Shown: in pieces, positions 28,875 to 38,428 of the stretch
Position numbering within the stretch: position 1 is the first letter of the stretch
How the letters are laid out: every line of letters begins with the position of its first letter
Translations under genes and position numbers: made by a program
Notes under the pieces: model-generated
What the model saw: the letters and a program-made list of their open reading frames with translations, nothing else
Told to the model about the DNA's origin: nothing
The model's database searches: none
DNA from: Primorskyibacter sedentarius
GTDB taxonomy: Bacteria; Pseudomonadota; Alphaproteobacteria; Rhodobacterales; Rhodobacteraceae
Direction of reading: 5' to 3'
DNA: 64,000 nucleotides
Assembly: GCF_004342065.1 (NCBI RefSeq)
Contig: NZ_SLZU01000002.1
Span: 186,001 to 250,000, forward strand

Positions 28875-29914
28875 TCAAAGCACTGTGGGCAGCGGCGTTT
28901 GCGGGGGTGGTCATGTCCGGAACCGATACGGAAGCGCAGGGCGAACCTGTCCACAGATTGCTAGATTTCCAAGAGCTTGACGGCTGGGAAGACGATGATC
29001 ACCGCGCCGCTCTTGATGTCTTTCTGACCACCTGCCGGGACATGAAGGATCCTGATTGGCGGGCGCTTTGCGCAGCCGCCGCCGATCAAAGCGACGCCAA
29101 AGCCTTCTTTGAACTCTTTTTTCGCCCGGTGCTGATCGAAGATGGGGCAGATGCCCTGTTCACCGGCTATTTCGAGCCGGAGCTGGAAGGCGCGCGCGAA
29201 CCGTCGGACCGCTATCGTTACCCGATCTACGCCCTCCCGCCCGAAGCGCGCGAAGCATCGCCTTGGTTGACGCGCCGCGACATCCTGAGCGGCGAAGACA
29301 TGCGTGATCGGGGTCTAGAAATCGCTTGGGTCGACGACCCGGTCGAACTGTTTTTCCTTCAGGTTCAGGGCTCTGGTCGCGTGCGTCTGCCCGGCGGCGG
29401 TTTTCTTCGCGTGGGTTACGGGGGCGCCAATGGTCATCCCTACCGCAGCATCGGCAAAGAGCTGGTGCGTCGCGGCGTCTATGAACCACACCAGGTTTCC
29501 GCGCAGGTGATCAAGAATTGGGTCCGGCGCAATCCTGAGGAGGGTGAGGAACTGCTGTTTCACAACCCCTCTTACGTATTTTTCCGCGAAGTCAGCGAGG
29601 TGCCCGCGCATCTTGGTCCCTTGGGCGCGATGAACCGTTCGGTCACGACGGGCCGGTCAATCGCGGTCGACCCGGCCCATACACCTTTGGGCGCGCCGGT
29701 CTGGGTGGAAAAGGACGGTGCCGATCCCATCCGGCGGCTGATGGTTGCGCAGGACACCGGCTCCGCGATCAAAGGCGCGCAGCGGGCCGACATATTTTTT
29801 GGAACGGGCGATCAGGCGGGCCTCGCCGCCGGTCGGTTGAAAGATCCGGGCCGGATGATCGTGCTTATGCCGATCCAGCGCGCCTACGCCCTTCTGCCAG
29901 AGAACGTGCAATGA
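28871..29914 (+). CDS. mltA: Membrane-bound lytic murein transglycosylase A
   Basis: It cleaves peptidoglycan glycan strands to 1,6-anhydro-muramyl products. The 347-residue protein has a short N-terminal signal region, the MltA insert domain, and a C-terminal 3D domain named for its three aspartates (around AQDTGSAIKGAQRADIFFGTG). The typical strings TGYFEPELEG and FFLQVQGSGRV are present. No lipobox cysteine follows the signal, so it may be soluble periplasmic rather than a lipoprotein. It is coupled to the Tim44-domain gene and overlaps the Smr gene by four bases. Confidence 0.92.
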   Translation: MIKALWAAAFAGVVMSGTDTEAQGEPVHRLLDFQELDGWEDDDHRAALDVFLTTCRDMKDPDWRALCAAAADQSDAKAFFELFFRPVLIEDGADALFTGYFEPELEGAREPSDRYRYPIYALPPEAREASPWLTRRDILSGEDMRDRGLEIAWVDDPVELFFLQVQGSGRVRLPGGGFLRVGYGGANGHPYRSIGKELVRRGVYEPHQVSAQVIKNWVRRNPEEGEELLFHNPSYVFFREVSEVPAHLGPLGAMNRSVTTGRSIAVDPAHTPLGAPVWVEKDGADPIRRLMVAQDTGSAIKGAQRADIFFGTGDQAGLAAGRLKDPGRMIVLMPIQRAYALLPENVQ

Positions 29915-30507
29915 GCAAGCGGCGCTTGCGCCCGGAAGAGCTTGATCTCTGGCGACAAGTGGCACGGACGACAGATCGGCTTGACGCTGACACGGTGTTT
30001 CAACCGAAAGCACCCAAACAGGCACCGGATCCCCGTGCCCCATCAAAAGATGCGGCACGCCAACCACTTACGCCATTCAAGATCGGTGAAAACTCTCACA
30101 AGCGGCAGAGCCAGTCAGCCATGCCCCCGAGCATTGGCGACCGTCTTCAGGCCGAAGCCGTCAGGATGGACCGAAAGTCCTTTACCAGGCTGAAGCGCGG
30201 CAAGCTGTCACCGGAAGCCCGGATCGATCTGCACGGTATGACCTTGGATCAGGCGCATGGCGCGCTGACGGGGTTCCTTATGCGGGCGCATTCAAACGGC
30301 AAACGGCTGGTCCTTGTCATCACCGGAAAGGGCGACAGGTTTGATCCGCATGACCCTGCGCCACGCCGGCGCGGCGTTCTGAAGCAACAGGTTCCGATGT
30401 GGCTGCGTCTCGCGCCGCTGTCACATGTCGTTTTGCAGGTGTCCGAGGCGCATATCCGTCACGGCGGAACAGGCGCCTATTACGTCTACTTGCGCAGATC
30501 GCATTAA
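29911..30507 (+). CDS. Smr-domain protein (MutS2 C-terminal type endonuclease domain)
   Basis: This 198-residue protein has a Smr domain in its C-terminal half. The DLHGMTLDQAH motif (family pattern LDLHGxT), the VITGKG string and RHGGTGAYYVYLRR at the end are diagnostic. Stand-alone Smr proteins are nucleic-acid nicking or binding proteins. The N-terminal 90 residues are basic and low complexity. It is the last gene of the Tim44-mltA-smr run and is convergent with the MFS transporter, two bases away. Confidence 0.9.
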   Translation: MSKRRLRPEELDLWRQVARTTDRLDADTVFQPKAPKQAPDPRAPSKDAARQPLTPFKIGENSHKRQSQSAMPPSIGDRLQAEAVRMDRKSFTRLKRGKLSPEARIDLHGMTLDQAHGALTGFLMRAHSNGKRLVLVITGKGDRFDPHDPAPRRRGVLKQQVPMWLRLAPLSHVVLQVSEAHIRHGGTGAYYVYLRRSH

Positions 30508-30509
30508 CA

Positions 30510-31727
30510 TCAGGCAGCCAGCAACGGACGCGCGCGCCCTACCCCGATGATCATCAGTGCGCTCGTCGCAAGGAAGAAGGCGGTCACACACATATACTGT
30601 GTTTCGATCCCGATCTTCAGATCAATCAGGACGCCTGTCAGTCCCGGCCCCAGGGCCGAGCCAAGAACCATCACGGCCGCTGCCATCGCCTTGATCGCAC
30701 CCATATGCCTGGTGCCATAAAATTCGGCCCAGAACGCATTTGGCAATGTGGTATTCGCGCCGATTGTCATGCCCATCAGCACCAGACCCACTGCGACGGC
30801 GACGGGTGACTGCGCGATGCCAAACACGAAAAATGCCGCGGCGATCGGCAGTTGGCACCACGGAATGAGCCGCGCGGTCCCCCATCGGTCAAGAAGGTAA
30901 CCGGACACAATCATCGAGATTACGGACACGGTGGTGAACACCGGAAACAGCGCAACCAGCTGGATATGCTCCATATTCTTGACGTTTGCGAAATGGACCT
31001 GGTGAAAGAAAAATGAAGTGACAAAGGCTGCAGGTCCCAAAAGCGCGGGCACCATGAACCAGAACAGCCAGTGCTTCAGGCCTTGGACGCGGGTCCAGTG
31101 ACGCCCCTCCATGCCCAGCGAGCTGCTGGAGTCAGCCATCGATTGCGGGGTGCGCTCATGCGTCAGCAAAGCCCGCAGCAGAGGTATAGCGAGGATCAGA
31201 ATCGCGGCTGCAAAAAGCCACAGTTGCCGCCAACCCATAACCTGCAGTCCCGACACGAAGACCAATGGCAGCGTCGCCTCACCAACTGCGTAGCCAAGTC
31301 CCGCGCACATCAGTGCCTTTCCGCGGGTTGCCACGAACCAGCGAGAGACAGAGACAACCGCGATATGGCTCAGCATGCCCTGCCCCAAGAGCCGCAGAAA
31401 GAAGATCACACCGACCAGCATCCAGGCGGCATTTGCAAACGACATTGCGATACAGGCCAGGGCAAGCATCGCCAGAACGGCTGATCCGAGCGCGCGTGCG
31501 CGGAAAAGGTCGGTCAGCCCGCCGGCCCAGATCATCACCAGCGCGGAAAGCGAGGTGCCAAGCGTGTAGACCCCGCCCCATTGACCATGTGACAGCCCGT
31601 AATCCGCCCGGATCTCGCCGGCAAAGACCGAGATGAAATAGGTCTGCCCAAAGCCAGACAGAAAGGCCAGCATGGCGCCGGCCAGTAGCCATGGAGCATT
31701 ATCTTTTACGAAGCCGGGAATCTGCAT
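30510..31727 (-). CDS. Major facilitator superfamily transporter
   Basis: This polytopic transporter of about 405 residues has roughly 12 hydrophobic segments. They include APWLLAGAMLAFLSGFGQTYFISVFAGEIR at the N-terminus (a pattern seen in oxalate/formate-antiporter-like MFS proteins) and paired glycine-rich helices. The start at ATG 31727 is chosen over one 48 bases upstream because the transmembrane domain starts soon after. Substrate is unknown, and no enzyme genes flank it to hint at one. Confidence 0.8.
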   Translation of the reverse strand: MQIPGFVKDNAPWLLAGAMLAFLSGFGQTYFISVFAGEIRADYGLSHGQWGGVYTLGTSLSALVMIWAGGLTDLFRARALGSAVLAMLALACIAMSFANAAWMLVGVIFFLRLLGQGMLSHIAVVSVSRWFVATRGKALMCAGLGYAVGEATLPLVFVSGLQVMGWRQLWLFAAAILILAIPLLRALLTHERTPQSMADSSSSLGMEGRHWTRVQGLKHWLFWFMVPALLGPAAFVTSFFFHQVHFANVKNMEHIQLVALFPVFTTVSVISMIVSGYLLDRWGTARLIPWCQLPIAAAFFVFGIAQSPVAVAVGLVLMGMTIGANTTLPNAFWAEFYGTRHMGAIKAMAAAVMVLGSALGPGLTGVLIDLKIGIETQYMCVTAFFLATSALMIIGVGRARPLLAA

Positions 31728-31923
31728 GCGCCATCTGTGCGCCGAAGCTTCGGCCGCCGCAACACCCTCCGGCATAGTTTTTCAAAGGGCTCTGGCACGG
31801 CTGGTCGCTCAACATTAGTGGCATCTATCCCGCAGTTCCGAGGCCACATCCCTGCATTGGGGGTTTTTAGAGGATGAATTTGACTCTACCGTGGTGGCAA
31901 AAGCGCTTCTTGGGAGACAAATC

Positions 31924-32358
31924 ATGAAACACAGCATCGCAGCCTTCCTCGCCATGACCGCCCTCGCGACCTCTGCATTCGCAGACAGCCATACAGGTGT
32001 CGGCGATCCCGCGAAGGGCGAGAAGGAATTTGGCAAGTGCAAGGCGTGCCACATGATTCAAGACGCGGATGGCAATACGATCGTCAAGGGCGGCCGGACC
32101 GGACCGGACCTCTATGGCGTGATCGGCCGACAGGCGGGATCTGTCGAAGATTTCCGCTATGGCACCTCGCTCATAGAGGCTGGTGACGACGGACTGGTCT
32201 GGGACGAAGAAACCTTTGTCGCCTATATTCAGGACCCCGCCAATTTCCTGAAGAGCTATCTTGATGACAACAAGGCGCGTTCCAAGATGTCGTTTCGGAT
32301 GCGCAAAGGTGCTGCAGACGTCTACGCCTATCTCGTGAGCGTTGGCCCCCAGATGTAA
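31924..32358 (+). CDS. Class I c-type cytochrome (cytochrome c2/c550-like)
   Basis: This periplasmic mono-heme electron carrier has 144 residues including a signal peptide ending near AFADSH. The heme motif C39-K-A-C42-H43 is preceded by GEKEFGKCKACH, and the C-terminal methionine ligand is M122 or M126 in SKMSFRM. The insert GGRTGPDLYGVIGR is characteristic of cytochromes c2/c550, which shuttle electrons between the bc1 complex and oxidases or reductases. ATG 31924 is the start; an upstream in-frame ATG would disrupt the signal peptide. Confidence 0.9.
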   Translation: MKHSIAAFLAMTALATSAFADSHTGVGDPAKGEKEFGKCKACHMIQDADGNTIVKGGRTGPDLYGVIGRQAGSVEDFRYGTSLIEAGDDGLVWDEETFVAYIQDPANFLKSYLDDNKARSKMSFRMRKGAADVYAYLVSVGPQM

Positions 32359-32506
32359 CTCTCGCCCACCCAATCCGGTCCGCCGATGGCAACTGTTGCC
32401 GCTTTGAACACGCTTGCAGCAAGATTCATCCTATGCCGGGCCATGTTGTTGACGAGCGTGAACAAAGACCGCAATACCGCGCAAGCGAACGTGAAAGGAA
32501 GCACCC

Positions 32507-33826
32507 ATGAAGATCGCGATGATCGGGACAGGCTATGTCGGTTTGGTCTCTGGCGTCTGTTTCTCTGATTTCGGGCACGAAGTGGTCTGCGTGGACAAGG
32601 ACCCACGCAAGATTGAACGCCTGGAAAAGGGCGAGGTGCCGATCTTCGAGCCCGGGCTCGACATGCTGATGGCCAAGAATGTCGAGGCCGGTCGGCTGAG
32701 CTTCACAATGGATCTGGAAATGGCCGTGACCGGGGCTGACGCCGTGTTCATCGCGGTGGGAACGCCCACCCGTCGTGGCGACGGGCATGCCGACCTCACC
32801 TATGTGATGGCCGCCGCCGAAGAAATCGCGCGTGTCGCCAAGGACTATGTCGTGATCGTGACCAAATCGACCGTTCCGGTGGGAACGAACCGGCAGGTCG
32901 GAGAGGTCGTTCGCAATGCAAACCCGTCGCTGGATTTCGATGTTGCGTCCAACCCGGAATTCCTGCGCGAAGGCGCTGCGATTGACGATTTCATGAAGCC
33001 CGACAGGGTTGTCGTGGGTGTGCAGTCCGACCGTGCCGCCGAGGTCATGGCCGAGATTTACCGTCCGCTCTACCTGCGGGATTTTCCGATCGTGACCACC
33101 GATCTGGAATCTGCCGAGATGATCAAATACGCGGCCAATGCCTTCCTTGCTGCAAAGATCACCTTCATCAACGAAATCGCCGCCTTGTGCGAAAAGGTTG
33201 GCGCGGATGTGAAGCAGGTGTCGAAGGGCATGGGCATGGACAACCGCATCGGCAACAAGTTCCTGCACGCCGGTCCCGGCTATGGTGGTTCGTGTTTTCC
33301 CAAAGATACCAAGGCGTTGGCGCGGATCGGACAAGAGCACGCAGTTCCGATGCAGATCACCGAGACCGTCATCAAGGTCAATGAGGAGGTCAAGCGCCGG
33401 ATGATCGACAAGCTTCGCGATCTGTGCGGCGGCTCTTTCAATGGGCGGTCAGTGGCGGTGCTGGGCGTGACCTTCAAACCCAATACCGATGACATGCGCG
33501 ATGCCCCGTCCTTGACCATTGTGCCGGCGCTCGTCGGTGGCGGTGCCAAGGTCAAGGTGTGTGATCCGCAAGGACGACATGAAGGCGAAGCCCTGTTGCC
33601 CGGCGTTTCCTGGGTCGAAGACCCTTACGATGCGACCGATAAAGCGGATCTGGTGGTGTTGCTGACGGAGTGGAACGAGTTTCGCGCGTTGGACCTCAAG
33701 CGGATTGCGCAAAACATGGCGACACCCCGGATGGCGGATCTGCGCAACGTCTATGCGCCTGTCGATGCAGAGCGCGCGGGCTTTGATGCCTACGAGAGCA
33801 TTGGCCGCGAAGGCTTTGGCTTGTGA
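32507..33826 (+). CDS. ugd: UDP-glucose 6-dehydrogenase
   Basis: It oxidises UDP-glucose to UDP-glucuronate, a precursor of acidic exopolysaccharides. The 439-residue protein has an N-terminal NAD loop (IAMIGTGYVGLVSG), the catalytic cysteine in GPGYGGSCFPKDTKAL near residue 260, and a C-terminal UDP-binding domain with GVTFKPNTDDMRDAPS. AAGGAAG precedes the ATG. A GC-rich hairpin follows the stop, before the next two genes, so it may be expressed separately from them. Confidence 0.96.
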   Translation: MKIAMIGTGYVGLVSGVCFSDFGHEVVCVDKDPRKIERLEKGEVPIFEPGLDMLMAKNVEAGRLSFTMDLEMAVTGADAVFIAVGTPTRRGDGHADLTYVMAAAEEIARVAKDYVVIVTKSTVPVGTNRQVGEVVRNANPSLDFDVASNPEFLREGAAIDDFMKPDRVVVGVQSDRAAEVMAEIYRPLYLRDFPIVTTDLESAEMIKYAANAFLAAKITFINEIAALCEKVGADVKQVSKGMGMDNRIGNKFLHAGPGYGGSCFPKDTKALARIGQEHAVPMQITETVIKVNEEVKRRMIDKLRDLCGGSFNGRSVAVLGVTFKPNTDDMRDAPSLTIVPALVGGGAKVKVCDPQGRHEGEALLPGVSWVEDPYDATDKADLVVLLTEWNEFRALDLKRIAQNMATPRMADLRNVYAPVDAERAGFDAYESIGREGFGL

Positions 33827-33832
33827 GGCTTT

Positions 33833-33854
33833 ACCGGGCATCGCGGTGCCCGGT
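33833..33854 (+). terminator. Hairpin after ugd
   Basis: An 8-bp perfect stem (ACCGGGCA with TGCCCGGT) closes a six-base loop seven bases after the ugd stop. No U-run follows, so it may be a weak terminator or an intercistronic stabiliser rather than a strong stop. Confidence 0.45.
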
Positions 33855-33874
33855 GCATTCCCGGCGCGGGGACT

Positions 33875-34771
33875 ATGTCATCGCGACCATCAGTGGAGAA
33901 GATCGAAAGAAGCGTGAGTAAAGCTGACACCCCTAGACGGATGGTGCTGTTGGGCGCCAGCGGCAAGCTTGGAACGTTGCTGCGGGAAGCATGGCAAGCC
34001 AAGCCGACAGAGGGCGTCGAGCTTATCCCGGTATATCGCAGTCGCGACGGTGCTGAAAGCTGGCAACCGGGTGAGGACGAGCCGGAGCTTGGCAAGGTCG
34101 ACGCAATCCTCGCGATGTGGGGAGTCACGCCCGGTCCGGACGCCAATCTTAGCGAAAACACTCGGTTAGCGCTGGAGGCGGAAAGGCTCGGATCGGCTCT
34201 GGGTGCCGATCGCGTTCTGCATTGCTCGTCGGCAGCAGTCTACAAGCCCGGGTCGGAACCGTTGTCGGAGGATACGCAGCCGAACCCCCAGAACGCGTAT
34301 GGCCATGCCAAGTTGGACATGGAAACGACGCTACTTGATTGGCAAACGCAGCATGGGACCGGGCCAAAGCCGTGCATCATGCGCATCGGCAATGTTGGGG
34401 GGGCTGAAAGCCTTTTCGCGGCGATGTCCGGCCGGGCGCCGGTGACATTGGACAGGTTTCCTGAAGGGCAGGGGCCTCGTCGCAGCTATATCGCGCCCGA
34501 AGACCTTCTGCATGTGGTTCTGGGGCTGGCAACATGCGCGCTGAAACAACTGCCGACCATCGTCAATGTTGCAGCACCGCGTGCCACATCCATGCAAGAG
34601 ATAGTGCAGGCGGCTGGAAAAGACGTTGCTTGGCGCACCGCACCCGAGGGTGCAAATGCTTTGGTGGAACTCGATACCGCACGCCTGCAAAAGATCGTTC
34701 CCTTGCCGCAATCGGCGGCTGACCCGGAACGGCTGGTGCAGTTCTGGGCAAATCGGAGTGATGGCGCATGA
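33875..34771 (+). CDS. NAD-dependent epimerase/dehydratase-family protein
   Basis: This short-chain dehydrogenase-like protein of 298 residues has the N-terminal nucleotide loop VLLGASGKLGTLL. The active-site pattern Ser-Ser (HCSSAAVYKP) is followed by YGHAKLDME, in which tyrosine and lysine are spaced as in extended SDRs. It resembles sugar-nucleotide epimerases or reductases, but the substrate is not readable. An alternative GTG start at 33914 has AAAGAAG upstream. Its stop overlaps the sugar transferase start by four bases, so both act in the same polysaccharide pathway (inference). Confidence 0.75.
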   Translation: MSSRPSVEKIERSVSKADTPRRMVLLGASGKLGTLLREAWQAKPTEGVELIPVYRSRDGAESWQPGEDEPELGKVDAILAMWGVTPGPDANLSENTRLALEAERLGSALGADRVLHCSSAAVYKPGSEPLSEDTQPNPQNAYGHAKLDMETTLLDWQTQHGTGPKPCIMRIGNVGGAESLFAAMSGRAPVTLDRFPEGQGPRRSYIAPEDLLHVVLGLATCALKQLPTIVNVAAPRATSMQEIVQAAGKDVAWRTAPEGANALVELDTARLQKIVPLPQSAADPERLVQFWANRSDGA

Positions 34772-35379
34772 CCTTCGCAAAGCGGCTCACCGATTTGATT
34801 TGTGCCGCATTGCTGGCGCTTGTCCTTGTGCCGCTGGGCCTTCTTATTGCCGCCGTCTTATTGATCAATGAGGGCAGACCGGTCTTCTACCTTTCCGAAC
34901 GGATGAAGACGGCCGATCAGGGCTTTCTGCTATGGAAATTCCGGACGATGCGCGTGGCCGAAGTGGACAGCGGCGTATCCGGCGGGGACAAGACCTCTCG
35001 CATCACGCCTGTCGGGGCGCTCCTTCGGCGCCACCGGCTGGACGAAATCCCGCAACTTTGGAACGTGTTTCGCGGAGACATCAGCTTTGTCGGGCCGCGC
35101 CCTCCGCTCAGACGGTATGTTGAGAAATTTCCCGATCTTTATCAAAGAGTTCTGCAATCCCGTCCGGGCATCACCGGAATGGCAACTCTGGTTTTTCATC
35201 AGACCGAAGAACGACTTCTGGCACCTTGCACCACCCCTGAGGAGACCGAAGCCGTCTATATCCGGCGCTGCGTTCCCAGAAAGGCGCGGCTTGATTTGAT
35301 CTACGCGCGCAGAAGAACCGTGTGCAGCGACCTGAAGTTGATGCTGGCGACGGTCTTTCGGCGGATCCCTCTACATTAG
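34768..35379 (+). CDS. Undecaprenyl-phosphate sugar-phosphate transferase (initiating transferase)
   Basis: This 203-residue protein of the bacterial sugar transferase (PF02397) type has one N-terminal hydrophobic helix (DLICAALLALVLVPLGLLIA) and a membrane-associated catalytic domain. Family strings are LWKFRTMR, RRHRLDEIPQLWNVFRGDIS and FVGPRPPL. It transfers a hexose-1-phosphate to the lipid carrier to begin a repeat unit. It lacks the extra N-terminal transmembrane domain of long WbaP-type enzymes. It is coupled to the epimerase-like gene and convergent with yjbF. Confidence 0.9.
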   Translation: MTFAKRLTDLICAALLALVLVPLGLLIAAVLLINEGRPVFYLSERMKTADQGFLLWKFRTMRVAEVDSGVSGGDKTSRITPVGALLRRHRLDEIPQLWNVFRGDISFVGPRPPLRRYVEKFPDLYQRVLQSRPGITGMATLVFHQTEERLLAPCTTPEETEAVYIRRCVPRKARLDLIYARRRTVCSDLKLMLATVFRRIPLH

Positions 35380-35393
35380 GCAGGACGGCTCGG

Positions 35394-36077
35394 CTATTTC
35401 CGTAATTGTTGCGTTGCGACGTATCCGGTGAACGCACCAAGCCATTGGCGGCTGCCCAGAATGTCACCCGCGCCATCGACGAGATAGGTGTTGGTAAAGG
35501 TCGCATCGGGGCCGTCGCATTGGGCCGTTACCTGTCGCGCAGTCGTGTTGATCGCGCCAAGCTTTATCGGAGCAGTTCCGCCGCGGGCGACCGTGCAGGT
35601 GAATTTCTGGGTCACTGTCACGTCCTCGCCGGTCAGATACCGCATTCTGTAGGGCGCCGTGCCGCCGGATGCCCGGCTGACCAGTGCCAGAAGCGCGTCT
35701 TCGTCCGAAGACATCAGATCGCCGCCAAGCCCGCGTGTCGCGGTGATCATCCCGTCCCGAAACGTGATCGTCTGCCGCTGCTCGGTCGCGTAGGTTTCGT
35801 ATGCCCCATTGCGGGCGATCGGGATAACCAGCGCGCTCGCCTTGCGCTGCTCGACGCTTACCAGCGCGAGCGGTCCCGGCTTGGTGGCCAGCACGTGGTT
35901 GATCTGCTCCACGGTGACCTGCGGCGGCGGGGTATTGCGCGACCCGGCCATTGTGCCAGCCACCAACTGCCGGAAAATCTCTGTCCGTTGGGTTTGTGCG
36001 GTATCGTTGCCGCAGCCGGACAGGCCGCCCAACGCGCTAAGGGCAAGAAGAACACCCGCTACACGTGGCATGATCAT
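35394..36077 (-). CDS. YjbF-family (GfcB-like) lipoprotein
   Basis: This 227-residue putative lipoprotein has a lipobox-like LGGLSGC after a hydrophobic signal. The body contains the DUF2886/YjbF features RQTITFRDGMITATRGLGGDL and TCTVARGG. YjbF and YjbH occur together in exopolysaccharide or group-4-like capsule loci of enteric bacteria and proteobacteria. The ATG at 36077 overlaps the yjbH stop, so the two are one operon. No YjbG homologue is present. Confidence 0.8.
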   Translation of the reverse strand: MIMPRVAGVLLALSALGGLSGCGNDTAQTQRTEIFRQLVAGTMAGSRNTPPPQVTVEQINHVLATKPGPLALVSVEQRKASALVIPIARNGAYETYATEQRQTITFRDGMITATRGLGGDLMSSDEDALLALVSRASGGTAPYRMRYLTGEDVTVTQKFTCTVARGGTAPIKLGAINTTARQVTAQCDGPDATFTNTYLVDGAGDILGSRQWLGAFTGYVATQQLRK

Positions 36078-38203
36078 CTCCAGAACCTTCCCCAGGTCAT
36101 GGCCATTTCGGGCCGGTGGTAATCGCGGACCTGTTCGTACAGTCGCCCATCAACATTCAGCCGCGCGCCGCCGTCGCGGGTCAACGACTTGATTTCGGCG
36201 TTGTTGGCCTGGCGGGACGGCTGACCCAAGACCCAGCCCAGCGGGATCGACAGACGGATACCCTTGTCAAAGGAGCCTTCGCCGAAATCGTCATATGAGA
36301 CATCGGTGAAGGTCGCATATGCACCCACGCGCCAGCCATTGGCGAATTCACGATCCAGCGCAACGGTCGCGCCATAATCGCCGGCGAGGTAGCGGCCAAC
36401 ATCCAGCTGGCCGTGGAAGCCGTTGCCAAAGTCGTAATAAGCGGATGCGTGACCGGTCGCGACCTCATAATCCCGCAGACCGAACATCTGGTCGAAATCC
36501 CGCTGCTTGACGAAGTTCATCTCCACCCCGAGGGCGAGGGGGCTGTCCACCTTCTTCCACAACAGCTCTCCGGACACGCCGGCATACATCTGTTCCAGAT
36601 ACCCGACGGTGACACGGCTGTAGAGATCCGTCGCAGGGCGCCCATAGACGGAGGCGGTAAGATGCTCGATCGCCGGGTCGCCTTCCTTGGAATATTTCGC
36701 ATAGTCCGTACGCACGCGGGGCAGGCCAGAGGGATCTTCGCGCGTGACCTCGTCCAGATTGCCGCCCAGCTTCTTCGTGACAGCACCGGAAAGGACCACG
36801 TTTGGCAGAATTCGAATGTCGCTGCCAAGCCGCAGCCCGGCATCGGCACGGACCGGGTTGTCCGGATCAAAGGCGCTAAGCGCAACATAAGGGCTGAGCG
36901 ACCATGTGAAGCGCGGGTAAATCCCGGCCTCGGGGTCAGGGGCCATATTGTAGCCATCCAGAATGCGGGTGCGCGCCAGAATTTCTGTTGCGGCATCGTT
37001 TTCCAGCGTTTCAAGATCGCTCCGCCGGATCGAGACCGCAGACAGCGCCATGCCGTTGACCACCGGGACGATGACAAATTCTTCGATTGATCCCGGCAGG
37101 ACGCGGCTCATGGCGCGCGCCGTGCGGCCGATTGCCTGTGGCGTGGCGCCATATTTGGGGTTGCGCAGGCGGACGGTGGCGCGGCGAGGTTCCAGCGCCA
37201 GCCCCTCGAAAACCAATCCCTCGCGTTCGAGAGAGGTTTTCAGCGCGGTTTTCGCGTTGGCGGTGGTCGATGCAGAGTCCGTGGTCCAGCCAAGGTCTTG
37301 CGCCGCGGCGGGGCTGCGGACCGCGACGGGAAGCGGCGCGGTTTCGCTGCCGCCCGGAACCTGGGCGTGCTTGGGGTTGGTAAACAGCGTGACCTGTGCC
37401 CCGATTTCCGAGCCGTAGACATGATAAAGCGACAGCTGCGTGCCGTTGTTGAACCGGTAGTCGATCCCGTAATTCCAAGGTGATTTCTTGTCGAACTCGC
37501 CGGTCGTGCTTTCCTGAGCATAGTCGTCCGAGGAATATTCCAGCTTAAAGGAAAGGTTCTTGTTGGGCGAGTAGCTGACACCGCCGAACGGGGCCACATC
37601 GCCCCTGAACCAGCGGTCATAAGTCGGGATGCCGCCTTCGCCCAAAAGCTCGTCCGGACGGTTCCCGGTACTTCCGATGTCGCCAAAGCTGCCCAACCGT
37701 CCCCAGCCCAGGCCGCCGGTCACGCGCAACCCGGGGAAAAGCTCTTTCGTGGCGACGAGGTATTCCCCGCCATAAAGGCCGGTCCCGATGAAATCCTGCA
37801 AACCGACGGTGATCGCGGGCCGGTTCGGGGTTTCGGTCAGAAGCTCGTAGCGCAGATCAAAGCTGCGGTCGAAGTAACGCCCGTCGACATTGCCGGGTGC
37901 CGGGAAATTATCGATGGCCGAATACCGGAAACTGCCCGACAGGCGCGGCGCGATCTGGAAGTTAAGCGTTGTGCGCGTGTTGTCGCCAAACCGCGAGACA
38001 GTCACGCCCAGCGTCGCATCAGGCGCGGGGCCGGCGGTTGGCATATCGATCAAGCCGGGACTGCCATAAAGGTTGTAGCCCGGAATTTCCTGCGCCTGCG
38101 CAAGCGTTGTCGGCAGGGCAGTCAATAGCGCGATAACGCTGGACGTATGCAGCGTGCGGCGACGCCAGGGGCCAGGTTTCAGTGCTGTGCCGGGTTGCGT
38201 CAT
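36074..38203 (-). CDS. YjbH-domain outer-membrane beta-barrel protein
   Basis: This 709-residue protein has a signal peptide (hydrophobic stretch near IALLTALPTTLAQAQ) and many alternating-hydrophobicity strands with aromatic ends. The start of the mature region, GYNLYGSPGLIDMPTA, is the family hallmark. YjbH proteins are thought to form outer-membrane channels or assembly factors for surface polysaccharide. It is paired with YjbF and next to the initiating sugar transferase. The promoter would lie in the 225-base gap shared with motB. Confidence 0.85.
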   Translation of the reverse strand: MTQPGTALKPGPWRRRTLHTSSVIALLTALPTTLAQAQEIPGYNLYGSPGLIDMPTAGPAPDATLGVTVSRFGDNTRTTLNFQIAPRLSGSFRYSAIDNFPAPGNVDGRYFDRSFDLRYELLTETPNRPAITVGLQDFIGTGLYGGEYLVATKELFPGLRVTGGLGWGRLGSFGDIGSTGNRPDELLGEGGIPTYDRWFRGDVAPFGGVSYSPNKNLSFKLEYSSDDYAQESTTGEFDKKSPWNYGIDYRFNNGTQLSLYHVYGSEIGAQVTLFTNPKHAQVPGGSETAPLPVAVRSPAAAQDLGWTTDSASTTANAKTALKTSLEREGLVFEGLALEPRRATVRLRNPKYGATPQAIGRTARAMSRVLPGSIEEFVIVPVVNGMALSAVSIRRSDLETLENDAATEILARTRILDGYNMAPDPEAGIYPRFTWSLSPYVALSAFDPDNPVRADAGLRLGSDIRILPNVVLSGAVTKKLGGNLDEVTREDPSGLPRVRTDYAKYSKEGDPAIEHLTASVYGRPATDLYSRVTVGYLEQMYAGVSGELLWKKVDSPLALGVEMNFVKQRDFDQMFGLRDYEVATGHASAYYDFGNGFHGQLDVGRYLAGDYGATVALDREFANGWRVGAYATFTDVSYDDFGEGSFDKGIRLSIPLGWVLGQPSRQANNAEIKSLTRDGGARLNVDGRLYEQVRDYHRPEMAMTWGRFWR

Positions 38204-38428
38204 ATCTGGTTCCGTCCGTCCTTCAGGCGCATCTCCCTTTTGCTAAGCCAACTGGAAGCGCGAGTCTATTGTCTGGCGAGTCGTCTGGCGGGCAATGTGG
38301 GATATTCGGCACGTCGCAAGGGCCGGTTCCGGCGATCTGCGGTTATTAACTGCACATTTTTAATTGTTAAGCTGCGCGTAACCCCTGCGCTGCTACGCCT
38401 TGTTCCGGGTGAGTAAAGGTGATGGATC

